Below, one piece after another: positions 34,797-43,450 of a DNA stretch of 64,000 nt (its first letter is position 1; each line of letters starts with the position of its first letter). The notes under the pieces are model-generated. The model saw nothing but the letters and a program-made list of their open reading frames with translations, did no database searches and was not told the origin of the DNA. A program made the translations under genes and the position numbers. Source of the DNA: Pyxidicoccus caerfyrddinensis (lineage in GTDB: Bacteria > Myxococcota > Myxococcia > Myxococcales > Myxococcaceae); contig NZ_JAAIYA010000002.1 in assembly GCF_010894405.1 (NCBI RefSeq), positions 806,001-870,000 on the forward strand, given 5' to 3'.

Positions 34797-35875
34797 GGCG
34801 CGTACAGGCCCGTGCGGCCCGGGGCGCCGCCGCGGTGGAATTGGCGCTGAGCATGCTGGTCATCATCCCCGTGTTCCTCTACTCGCTCTTCCTGGACGAC
34901 CTGCTGCGCCACGCCCTGGACGCGCAAGAGACCGCGCTCTCCACCGTCTGGGACTACGTCGTCCAGGACTACGCCAAGGCGCCGCAGGGCGGCGAGAAGT
35001 TCGCGGGCTTCGGCATGGTCCAGGGGTACGCGCGGCTGACGTACTGCGACCACGAGTCGGGCATCGACAGCTTCGAAACGGGGCCTCAGCCCCGCGAGTG
35101 CGGGGACGAGGAAATCCACCACCAGGAGGTGGTGTCCCACGCCTGCTGGCTCAACCCCGGCTCCCAGCAGGTGGAGTGCACGCTGAACGCGGGCGGCGCC
35201 GAGGTGGGCGCGTACGGGGTGTCGATGCACCAGTCCTATATGGACGAGTACGGCAAGGGCGGCCTCATCCGCTGTTCGGCGCGCATCGGCGTGCAGAACT
35301 ACCTCTTGCAGCGCAGCGTCTTCGCGCAGTTCTCCAAGGTGGACCTGGCCAAGGACAAGCAGGACCGGGGCGCGGGCGTCCACAACAACGCCAGGGGCGG
35401 CACGTACCAGGCTGACCCGGGGGGCGTGGCCGGCAACGTCTACCTCCTGCCCTGGGAGCGGCTCTCCGTCCTCACCGACACCTGGGCGCTCACCGAGCCC
35501 GCCGACATCCGGCCCGGCGCGAAGTCGGGGGAGCTCTTCGAGCGCGTGTCCCACCTGTACAAGCACCAGGAGAACCAGGGCTATTCGGACATGTCGCAGG
35601 CGGCCGCCGACTACGTCGACGAGGCCATCGACAACGAGATACTCGCCGACAACCTGAGCCTGGACGGCAAGCCCGCGGGGGATGATCCGCGCGAGCCCAG
35701 CATGGCCATCAAGCCGTTCGGGGACGACCCGCCGGAGGAGAGCATCACCCAGCAGGGCAGCTCGCAGAGCTACTTCAACAGCGAGTGGCGCGACTGGGAC
35801 CAGGACGGCAACCAGAAGACCCGGGACGCGCGCAGCACCGGGTACATGGGCTGCAAGCCCGAGGAGCCCTGCTGA
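34793..35875 (+). CDS. TadE/TadF-like pseudopilin
   Basis: The 360-residue protein has the leader MRRVQARAARG|AAAVELALSMLVIIPVFLY with glutamate at +5 of the predicted mature protein and one membrane helix. The exported part is long and carries four or more cysteines. The start is GTG at 34793 overlapping the previous stop codon by four bases, so it is translationally coupled to the TadG-like gene. The stop overlaps the next ATG (TGATG). It is longer than classic TadF (about 190 residues), so the C-terminal part is a lineage-specific addition. Confidence 0.8.
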   Translation: MRRVQARAARGAAAVELALSMLVIIPVFLYSLFLDDLLRHALDAQETALSTVWDYVVQDYAKAPQGGEKFAGFGMVQGYARLTYCDHESGIDSFETGPQPRECGDEEIHHQEVVSHACWLNPGSQQVECTLNAGGAEVGAYGVSMHQSYMDEYGKGGLIRCSARIGVQNYLLQRSVFAQFSKVDLAKDKQDRGAGVHNNARGGTYQADPGGVAGNVYLLPWERLSVLTDTWALTEPADIRPGAKSGELFERVSHLYKHQENQGYSDMSQAAADYVDEAIDNEILADNLSLDGKPAGDDPREPSMAIKPFGDDPPEESITQQGSSQSYFNSEWRDWDQDGNQKTRDARSTGYMGCKPEEPC

Positions 35876-36729
35876 TGGCCGCGGCGTCAGGGCGGGCCGT
35901 CCGCATCCCGGCCCTCCTGTTCTCCGTGGCGGTGGTGGGTTGTCTCATCGGCTTCGGCTGGGAGCGCGTCTCGTACGGCGGGAGCACGGCGTCGGGGGAG
36001 TGGGAGCCTCCGGAGTTCCCCGGGCACGGGGAGGAGGGCTCCACGCGCGAGCTGACGCGCACGCCGGCCGAGGAGGCCATCCTCCAGCGGGCGCTGTCGC
36101 ACTTCCCGCCCTACCCGCGAGCGCGCAGCCGCCCCGAGGTGCTGGCCTCGGACTACCTGGGGCCGGATACGAGCATGGCGGTGGCGTGGTTCTCCACCCG
36201 GGACACGCCGGCGCAGGTGCTGGGGCACTACGCGAAGGTGCTGCTCGACATGGGGCTGCCCGTCGTCCGGGAGACGCACGGGGACAACGGCGGCTACGTG
36301 GGCTACTGGAGCCCGGACACGCTCGAGGTGCGGCTGGTGTCGGTGCTGGCGCAGGGCGGGGAGACGCTGGTCTTCGTGTCGTCCGGACAGGTGAAGGGGC
36401 TGTTGGAGCGGGGCCGGGGCGTGCCGGAGTGGGTGCCGGTGCCGTCGGGGCTCACGGAGCCGCTGGCGATGACCTTCAACATGGAGGGCTCCACGCACCA
36501 GGTGGTGTCCGGGAAGCTGCCGGAGGACACTCTCGGGGGCGCGGAGGCGCGCTACCGGGCGGTGCTGCGGGAGCAGGGGTGGCAGGCGGGGGCGACGGAG
36601 CCGATACAGACCGGGGGCATCGCCTTCGAGCTGGAGCGGCGGGAGTCGAGGGGCCGGGCGGTGCTGCGCGAGCGCCCGCCGGGCGTGGAGCTGCAGTTGT
36701 CGCTGCTGCGACGGGGCAGCGCGCCATGA
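35875..36729 (+). CDS. Secreted or lipid-anchored protein of the Flp/TadE-like cluster, unknown function
   Basis: The 284-residue protein starts with a signal sequence (RIPALLFSVAVVGCLIGFGW) that could be a lipobox at residue 23 or an uncleaved anchor. The rest contains two similar-looking alpha/beta halves (around VAWFSTRDTPAQVLGHYAKVL and later MTFNMEGSTHQVVSGKLP...RYRAVLREQGW). No known domain is recognised. The ATG at 35875 overlaps the preceding stop by one base, which ties it to the TadE/TadG-like genes. Confidence 0.8.
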   Translation: MAAASGRAVRIPALLFSVAVVGCLIGFGWERVSYGGSTASGEWEPPEFPGHGEEGSTRELTRTPAEEAILQRALSHFPPYPRARSRPEVLASDYLGPDTSMAVAWFSTRDTPAQVLGHYAKVLLDMGLPVVRETHGDNGGYVGYWSPDTLEVRLVSVLAQGGETLVFVSSGQVKGLLERGRGVPEWVPVPSGLTEPLAMTFNMEGSTHQVVSGKLPEDTLGGAEARYRAVLREQGWQAGATEPIQTGGIAFELERRESRGRAVLRERPPGVELQLSLLRRGSAP

Positions 36730-36752
36730 TGGAATTCTGGAGGGAAGGACCG

Positions 36753-37061
36753 ATGAAGACGACCCAGGGGGCGCTGGCCGTGCTGGCGGGGCTGGGGCTG
36801 TGGCTCGCCGCCGGGCCCGCGGGCGCGGTGGATGCGTGCACGCGCAGGTGTGACGACGACGAGGTCGCCTTCGAGGAGACCTGCCAGAAGATAGCGAAGG
36901 CGGGCGCGGCGCTGGCGAAGTGCCAGAAGCTGGTCGCGGACACGAAGAAGAAGTGCTTGGAGGACTGTGATGCCGCGGCGAAGGCGCCTCCGCCTCCGCC
37001 CAAGGTGCCGGCACCCGGCAACACGCCCGCGCCTGCTCCGGGGACTGGAGGTGCCAAGTGA
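36753..37061 (+). CDS. Small secreted protein with symmetric cysteine spacing
   Basis: The 102-residue product has a cleavable signal peptide (to about residue 25, GPAGA|V), then a helical stretch with six cysteines spaced C-x3-C-x10-C-x12-C-x10-C-x3-C, and a Pro-rich C-terminal tail. The mirror-symmetric spacing suggests a disulfide-bonded helical hairpin. The ATG at 36753 has GAAGGA 2-3 nt upstream; an ATG at 36726 is an alternative. Its stop overlaps the start of the Flp-type pilin gene by four bases (GTGA), so the two should be made together. No family name is known to me. Confidence 0.8.
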   Translation: MKTTQGALAVLAGLGLWLAAGPAGAVDACTRRCDDDEVAFEETCQKIAKAGAALAKCQKLVADTKKKCLEDCDAAAKAPPPPPKVPAPGNTPAPAPGTGGAK

Positions 37062-37234
37062 AGGCCGGGTTTCTCGCGCGCGCTCGCGGTCAGGCGATGG
37101 TGGAGTACTCCGTGGTCACCGCCGCGCTGCTGGGCTTCACGCTGCTGGGCTGGCCGTTCCTGGTGCAGCTCATCAACGGCCTGCAGCGGTACTTCCAGGG
37201 CATCTACTACATCATCCAGTCGCCCATTCCCTGA
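37058..37234 (+). CDS. Flp-type pilin (58 residues)
   Basis: This short gene (GTG start at 37058, TGA at 37232-37234) encodes a basic leader MKAGFLARARG, then QAMVEYSVVTAALLGFTLLG. The Flp family hallmark is a glycine cleavage site followed by a Glu-Tyr pair at mature positions 5 and 6; here G11|QAMVEY fits exactly. A single hydrophobic helix and a short tail (RYFQGIYYIIQ) follow, giving a mature length of about 47 residues, as in Flp1 pilins. It overlaps the preceding secreted-protein gene by four bases. It is the last gene of the TadE-like cluster. Confidence 0.8.
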   Translation: MKAGFLARARGQAMVEYSVVTAALLGFTLLGWPFLVQLINGLQRYFQGIYYIIQSPIP

Positions 37235-37243
37235 CGGCCGTCA
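37232..37243. other. 12-bp palindrome holding both stop codons of convergent genes
   Basis: TGACGGCCGTCA at 37232-37243 contains the TGA of the Flp-type pilin gene on the plus strand and the TGA of the TOPRIM-like gene on the minus strand. It leaves no room for a conventional terminator between the genes. Confidence 0.8.
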
Positions 37244-38089
37244 GAGGTTCCTGAGGACGCGCGCTGACTTGAAGCTCGCCGTGGCCGGGTGACTCTCGCC
37301 GGGGAACGGATGGTCGATGCTGAGCGCGTCGGCGATGTCCTCGAAGAGGGAGCAGGCGAGGCGGACACGGTCCGCGTGCGCGAACACCTGTCCCCACGCG
37401 AGATGGCTCAAGGCGGCGGCGCCTCCGCGTGTTTCCACGTATCGATCCGTGAGGGGGTTCGTCGGCTCGCAGAGGAAGCGCAGGTAGTGCTTCGGGTGCC
37501 GGGCTCGCTCCGGAATCGCCCAGGACTTCCGCTTCTGCTGATGCGGGACGTTGGGGTGCTGGAGGAACTCCGGGTCGTCCGTGAGGAAGTCCTCCAGGTC
37601 AGGCCTGGTAGCGTCGAGGCGGGCCGGCTGTGTGGCTCCTGCCCGCCCGAGCGCCTCGGGCTCGGCGAAGAAGTAGGCCTCGACCATGGGCGCGAACAGG
37701 TGGAACGAGCAGCGCTTCCGCACGCGGTCGACGACCTTCAGGCGCATGGTTTCCGACGACCAGTCGTGTGTTTCGAGATGCCAGCGAACGGCATCCCGTA
37801 CGCGGCGCCCGACCAGCTCGGGGTGTGACGCGTTGACGAGCTCCAAGTCATCGATGGCTACCACCAGGTCGGGAGGCTCGTCCTCGACCGCCGCGACGAT
37901 GCTCTTTGCGAACTTCTCGAGTGTCGTCGGCACTTCCGAATCCGGTACGTCCCGCAGGTCGGCGCTGGTGAAGGACTCGATGCGGTCGAGCACCTCGAAC
38001 CGGGCCTCGGGGAAGATGCGTCCCAGGGAGTCTGCCAGGGCCTTCTCTTCGCACTTCCCCGTCACCAGCAGCCCGACCCGTGCGCTCAC
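37241..38089 (-). CDS. TOPRIM/DUF4276-like partner of an AAA ATPase (putative defence effector)
   Basis: The 282-residue protein opens with VGLLVTGKCEEKAL, which resembles the first strand of TOPRIM/DUF4276/RloB-type proteins, where a VEGxTE motif holds the catalytic glutamate (E14/E15 here). It continues with LVVAIDDLEL (D80, D81), MVEAYFFAEPEAL (132-146) and RHPKHYLRFL, blocks typical of DUF4276-type proteins that pair with AAA ATPases. Catalysis by a nuclease-like fold is inferred, not shown. The start is GTG at 38087-38089, overlapping the ATPase stop (GTGA). GC content is visibly lower than that of flanking genes. It might instead be a non-catalytic partner. Confidence 0.72.
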   Translation of the reverse strand: MSARVGLLVTGKCEEKALADSLGRIFPEARFEVLDRIESFTSADLRDVPDSEVPTTLEKFAKSIVAAVEDEPPDLVVAIDDLELVNASHPELVGRRVRDAVRWHLETHDWSSETMRLKVVDRVRKRCSFHLFAPMVEAYFFAEPEALGRAGATQPARLDATRPDLEDFLTDDPEFLQHPNVPHQQKRKSWAIPERARHPKHYLRFLCEPTNPLTDRYVETRGGAAALSHLAWGQVFAHADRVRLACSLFEDIADALSIDHPFPGESHPATASFKSARVLRNL

Positions 38090-39219
38090 TCTTCTTCGAC
38101 CCCTGTCGGCGCTCCGAATTTGAGGCGCTCGTAGAGGTCTCCCAGCGAGAAGTGTGCCAGCCAGTTCCGTGTCTTGAGCTTGTCGAGCGGCACCGGCAAC
38201 ACCTCCTGGCCCGGCTCCATGACGAAGACCTTCTCGGGATGTTCCTTGAAGGTATCGAGCAGGACGGGCGAGTGGGTCGCCAGGAGCACGGTGACATCGT
38301 GCTTGTCAGACCACTCCCTGAAGGCCGCGACCAACTGCCGGATGGCGAAGGGGTGCAGCGCGTTCTCGGGCTCGTCGACCGCCACGACGGAGTGCTCCTC
38401 CGTAGACGCGATGGCGCAGAGATGGATCATCATGACGAGGAATCCATCCGGCAGCAGGCCAGGCGTCAGCGTGTCTCCGCGCGGCGTATGCACCTCGCAC
38501 GAGACGATGTTGGCGGCGATGGGGAAGGAGAAGTCCGCCATCAACTCTGGGAAGCAGGTTCGCAGGTTGTCCGTGACGAACCGCCAGCGCTCGCTCTGGT
38601 CCCGTCGGTTGTGCCAGTTCATCAGGACCGCGAAGACGTTGCGTCCATCCTTCGCGAGCGCCAGGTCTCCGCTCAGCCGGGAGCCCTCGCTGCGCAGGGA
38701 TGGGAGCGAGTAATGACGGTGGTGGCGGTAGCCCCCCATCGCCGACATGAGGCCCAGGACATCCTCTTTGGAAGTACCGAGCAGCAGCTCATCGGGGACG
38801 TGGCGGAACAGCCGGTCATCCGGCAGATGAGACCCATGCCGTCCGGCCGAGAGACTCTCTCGGTTCTGCTCGAAGATGACCGTGTCGTCCTTCAGGAACT
38901 TCTCGGTGAAGGGAACGCGAGCCCCTCCAGAGCCGAGGCTGACTTCAGGCTGGAACGTCCACTGGACGGTTCCGCGCCGGACACCAAAGACGACCGGCTC
39001 GTCGCCAGGCGCCTCGAAGTGGCGCAGGCCATAGGCCCCACCATGCTGCTCAAGCGCCTTGGTGAAGCCCTGGCTCACCGCATCGCTCAGAAGCTGCAGC
39101 ACATCAATCAGCGTCGTCTTGCCGCTGCCATTGGGCCCGACGACGGCGCACACACCCGAGGGCGTCCACTCGACGCGGCGCAGGCCACGGAAGTTGCGCA
39201 CCTCCAGCGTGAACTCCAT
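38086..39219 (-). CDS. AAA/SMC-like ATPase of an overlapping two-gene module (putative defence)
   Basis: The 377-residue protein has an ABC/SMC-like ATPase fold of the AAA_21 type: Walker A GPNGSGKT (28-35), a signature-like LLPDGFLVMM (255-264), Walker B VVAVDEPENALHP (278-290) and the H-loop ATHSP (314-318). No long coiled coil is present; the 90-240 insert is small. Such single-domain ATPases are the sensor/motor partners of TOPRIM-like or RloB-like proteins in AbiL-, PARIS- and RloAB-type systems. The ATG at 39217-39219 has a perfect AGGAGG 6 nt upstream. The downstream partner overlaps by four bases. Bases are about 58-65 % GC in lines I counted. Confidence 0.9.
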   Translation of the reverse strand: MEFTLEVRNFRGLRRVEWTPSGVCAVVGPNGSGKTTLIDVLQLLSDAVSQGFTKALEQHGGAYGLRHFEAPGDEPVVFGVRRGTVQWTFQPEVSLGSGGARVPFTEKFLKDDTVIFEQNRESLSAGRHGSHLPDDRLFRHVPDELLLGTSKEDVLGLMSAMGGYRHHRHYSLPSLRSEGSRLSGDLALAKDGRNVFAVLMNWHNRRDQSERWRFVTDNLRTCFPELMADFSFPIAANIVSCEVHTPRGDTLTPGLLPDGFLVMMIHLCAIASTEEHSVVAVDEPENALHPFAIRQLVAAFREWSDKHDVTVLLATHSPVLLDTFKEHPEKVFVMEPGQEVLPVPLDKLKTRNWLAHFSLGDLYERLKFGAPTGVEEE

Positions 39220-39243
39220 GAACCGCCTCCTGGACTGAAACTG

Positions 39244-39286
39244 AAAACGCCCCTCCGGCGATGATGGGCATCTGGCCGGAGGGGCG
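39244..39286 (-). terminator. Rho-independent terminator of the substrate-binding protein gene
   Basis: A perfect 12-bp stem (CGCCCCTCCGGC at 39248-39259 with GCCGGAGGGGCG at 39275-39286) has a 15-nt loop. On the minus strand it is followed by a TTTTCAG tract. It lies 33 bp after the stop of the ABC binding-protein gene and just upstream of the ATPase start, which insulates the two-gene module. Confidence 0.85.
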
Positions 39287-39318
39287 CCACATACTTCGCT
39301 GGGACTGCTATGAGCCCG

Positions 39319-40518
39319 CTACGGCTTCACGGTGGTGACGAACTCCGCCTTGCCGCCGGCCACCTTCAGCACCACGGCCTCCTTCACCGCGTCGCGGTTG
39401 GCGTCCAGGGTGATGCGGCCGGAGATGCCCGGGAAGTCCTTCGTCGCGGCAATCGCGTCGCGCAGGGCCGGGCCGCTCAGGTCTGGAGCGCGCTTCATGG
39501 CCTCAATCGCCACGCTGGCCGCGTCGTACGCCAGCACGCCCACGCTGTCCGGCACGCTGCCGTAGCTCTGCTTGTACTTCGCCAGGAACTGCTGGAGCTT
39601 GGGGTCCGGGTTGTCCGGCGAGTAGTGGTTGGAGAAGTAGCTGCCCTCCAGCGCGGAGCCACCCAGCTCGTACAGCTTGTCGGAGTCCCAGCCGTCACCG
39701 CCGAGCAGCGGCACCTTCAGCCCCACCTCGCGCGCCTGCCGCGCGATGATGCCCACGTCCGTGTAGTACCCCGGCACGAAGACGGCCTCGGGCTTGAGCT
39801 GCTTGAGCGCCGTGAGCTGCGCGCGGAAGTCCGTGTCGCCCTTCGAGTAGCTCTCGTCCCCGACGACCTTGCCGCCGAACGCCGTGAACTTCTCGTTGAA
39901 CACGTCCGCCAGTCCCATGGAGAACGCGCTCTTGTTGTCGCGCAGCATCGCCACCCGCGACAGCTTCAGGTTCTCGCGCGCGAACTTCGCCATCACCAGG
40001 CCTTGGAACGGGTCGATGAAGCAGACGCGGAAGATGTAGTCGCCCTTCTTCGTCACCTCGGGGCTGGTGGAGGTGGGCGTAATCATCGGCACCTTCGCCG
40101 CCTGCGCCTTCTCCGCCATGGCCATGGACACCGAGGACGCCGCCTCGCCCAGGATGACCACCACCTTGTCCTGGGTGATGAGCCGCGTCACCGCCTGGGC
40201 CCCTTCCTCCGGACGGCCCTGGCTGTCGTACACGCGCACGGCCAGCTTCTTGCCCCTCACCCCGCCCGCCGCGTTGGCCTCGTTGATGGCCATCTCGATG
40301 CCGTTGCGCGCGGAGATGCCGAACGTCGCCTCCGAGCCCGTCAGGCTGCCCACCTCACCCAGCAGGAGGGTGTTCGCATCCACCGGGGCCGGGCCGGTCG
40401 CCTGGGCCCCGGCGCTCTGTCCGTCCGCCGCGGGCTGCGCGGGCGCGGGCGTGGACTTCTTCTCGCAGGCCACCGCGGCCAGGGCCAGGATGGCGAGCAG
40501 CATCAGGGGACGACGCAT
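39319..40518 (-). CDS. Branched-chain amino-acid-type ABC transporter substrate-binding lipoprotein
   Basis: The 399-residue protein has a lipoprotein signal peptide ending LAAVAC (cysteine 18) and a Pro/Ala-rich spacer. A Peripla_BP_6 (LivJ/LivK-like) domain follows, with LLGEVGSLTGSEATFG at the first strand, AINEANAAGGVRGK, and VVVILGEAASSVSMA. It should bind an amino acid or similar small ligand in the periplasm and feed an ABC permease, but no permease or ATPase genes are near. The ATG at 40516-40518 has GGAGGAG 7 nt upstream; an earlier in-frame start lacks a signal peptide. It is divergent from the SUF operon and ends at a strong terminator. Confidence 0.92.
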   Translation of the reverse strand: MRRPLMLLAILALAAVACEKKSTPAPAQPAADGQSAGAQATGPAPVDANTLLLGEVGSLTGSEATFGISARNGIEMAINEANAAGGVRGKKLAVRVYDSQGRPEEGAQAVTRLITQDKVVVILGEAASSVSMAMAEKAQAAKVPMITPTSTSPEVTKKGDYIFRVCFIDPFQGLVMAKFARENLKLSRVAMLRDNKSAFSMGLADVFNEKFTAFGGKVVGDESYSKGDTDFRAQLTALKQLKPEAVFVPGYYTDVGIIARQAREVGLKVPLLGGDGWDSDKLYELGGSALEGSYFSNHYSPDNPDPKLQQFLAKYKQSYGSVPDSVGVLAYDAASVAIEAMKRAPDLSGPALRDAIAATKDFPGISGRITLDANRDAVKEAVVLKVAGGKAEFVTTVKP

Positions 40519-40610
40519 CGTGTGGGCTCCTCCGGGGGACGGGGCCTGCCACCCTAGCCCTCTCCTACCTGCCCTCCAACCAGCGGCTCCCGGCCACTGC
40601 CTCAAAATGC

Positions 40611-40635
40611 AATGTGGACTGAACTGGTCCACATT
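40611..40635. promoter_or_regulatory. IscR type-1-like operator upstream of the Rrf2-suf operon
   Basis: A perfect inverted repeat, AATGTGGAC (40611-40619) and GTCCACATT (40627-40635), is separated by 7 nt. The full 25-bp length and the central GACT...GTC spacing match the layout of the E. coli IscR type-1 site. It lies about 70 bp upstream of the Rrf2 regulator gene and within the shared divergent region with the substrate-binding protein gene. An AT-rich TACATATGA follows and may contain the -10 element. Autoregulation by the Fe-S Rrf2 protein is the likely meaning. Confidence 0.7.
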
Positions 40636-40703
40636 ACATATGACGCCCCCGGGGAGCCCGGGGACCCGCAGGAATCAGACCCGGAGAGGAGACACCCGCA
40701 CCC

Positions 40704-41218
40704 ATGCTTCGGATGAGCAAGATGACCGACTACGGCATCGTGCTGATGACCGAGCTGGCTCGCGCGGAGGGTGACACGCGCACCACCCGCGAGCTGGCGG
40801 CGCGCACGCGCGTGCCGTTGCCCTCGGCCAGCAAGGTGCTCAAGGGCCTGCTCCAGGCGGGCCTCGTGGTGTCCCACCGCGGCGTCAACGGCGGCTATGG
40901 CCTGTCCCGCCCGCCTGCCGAGCTCACCCTGGCGGAGCTCGTCACCGCGCTGGAAGGCCCCGTCGCCCTCACCGAGTGTGGCGTCCACACCACCGGCGGC
41001 GCCCCCTGCGAGCTGGAGTCCGTGTGCCACGTGCGCGGCCACTGGCGCCTCATCAACACCGCCATTCAAGAGGCGCTGGGCCGGCTGACGCTGGCGGACC
41101 TCGTCGCCCCCGCGCCCCGCATCCCCGAGCGCCTGGTGGGCCTGGGCATGCCGTCACGGCCCGCGGCCCCAACCAGCGCCGCCCCCACCGCAGCTGCTTC
41201 CGTCACAGGAGTCCGTTC

Positions 41219-41222
<4 letters not shown>
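40704..41222 (+). CDS. Rrf2-family Fe-S regulator of the SUF operon
   Basis: The 172-residue protein is an Rrf2/IscR-type regulator with an N-terminal winged helix-turn-helix ([35 protein letters not shown]) and three cysteines that can ligate an Fe-S cluster (C92, C102, C108). The C-terminal tail is Pro/Ala-rich. By analogy to IscR it should sense cluster status and control the downstream suf genes. The ATG at 40704 gives the conserved [11 protein letters not shown] start. Its stop overlaps sufB by four bases. A perfect inverted repeat lies about 70 bp upstream. Confidence 0.92.
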
Positions 41223-42655
<1,433 letters not shown>

Positions 42656-42658
42656 GTC

Positions 42659-43450
42659 ATGGCATTGCTGACGGTTCGCAATCTGCACGCCCGCGTGGCG
42701 GGCAAGGACATCCTCAAGGGCATCGACCTGGAGGTGCGCCCCGGAGAGGTGCACGCCATCATGGGCCCCAACGGCTCCGGGAAGAGCACCCTGGCCAGCG
42801 TGCTCGCGGGCCGTGACGGCTATGAGGTCACGCAGGGCGAGGTGCTGTTCGACGGCAAGCCGCTGCTGGGGCTGTCGCCCGAGGAGCGCGCCACGTCGGG
42901 CGTCTTCCTCGCCTTCCAGTACCCGGTGGAGATTCCGGGCGTGGGCAACCTGCACTTCCTGCGCACCGCGCTCAACGCGCAGCGCCGGGTGCGGGGGCTG
43001 GAGGAGCTGGACGCGATGGACTTCCTCCAGCTGGCCAAGGAGAAGTCGAAGCTGGTGCAGCTCGACGCGGCGTTCATGAACCGCTCGGTGAATGAGGGGT
43101 TTTCCGGCGGCGAGAAGAAGCGGAACGAAATCTTCCAGATGGCGGTGCTGGAGCCGCGCCTGGCGATTCTCGACGAGACGGACTCGGGCCTGGACATCGA
43201 CGCGCTGCGCACGGTGGCGGGCGGCGTGAATGCGCTGCGCTCGCCGGAGCGCGGCATGGTGCTGATTACGCACTACCAGCGGCTCTTGGACTACATCGTC
43301 CCGGACAAGGTGCACGTCATGGCGGCGGGCCGCATCATCCGCTCGGGCGGGCGCGAGCTGGCGCTGGAGCTGGAGGAGAAGGGCTACAGCTGGCTGGGCC
43401 TGCAGGACGGCAAGACGGCCGCACCGAAGGGCGGGGAGGCGCGGCGATGA
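42659..43450 (+). CDS. sufC: SUF system ATPase SufC
   Basis: SufC is the ABC-type ATPase of the SufBCD complex in the cytoplasm. The 263-residue protein has Walker A GPNGSGKS (36-43), the signature FSGGEKKR and Walker B LAILDETDSGLDIDAL, with the SufC-specific DETDSGLDID sequence. The ATG is 3 bp after sufB, and its stop overlaps sufD by four bases. Length fits the family (about 250-260) with a short basic C-terminal extension. Confidence 0.97.
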   Translation: MALLTVRNLHARVAGKDILKGIDLEVRPGEVHAIMGPNGSGKSTLASVLAGRDGYEVTQGEVLFDGKPLLGLSPEERATSGVFLAFQYPVEIPGVGNLHFLRTALNAQRRVRGLEELDAMDFLQLAKEKSKLVQLDAAFMNRSVNEGFSGGEKKRNEIFQMAVLEPRLAILDETDSGLDIDALRTVAGGVNALRSPERGMVLITHYQRLLDYIVPDKVHVMAAGRIIRSGGRELALELEEKGYSWLGLQDGKTAAPKGGEARR

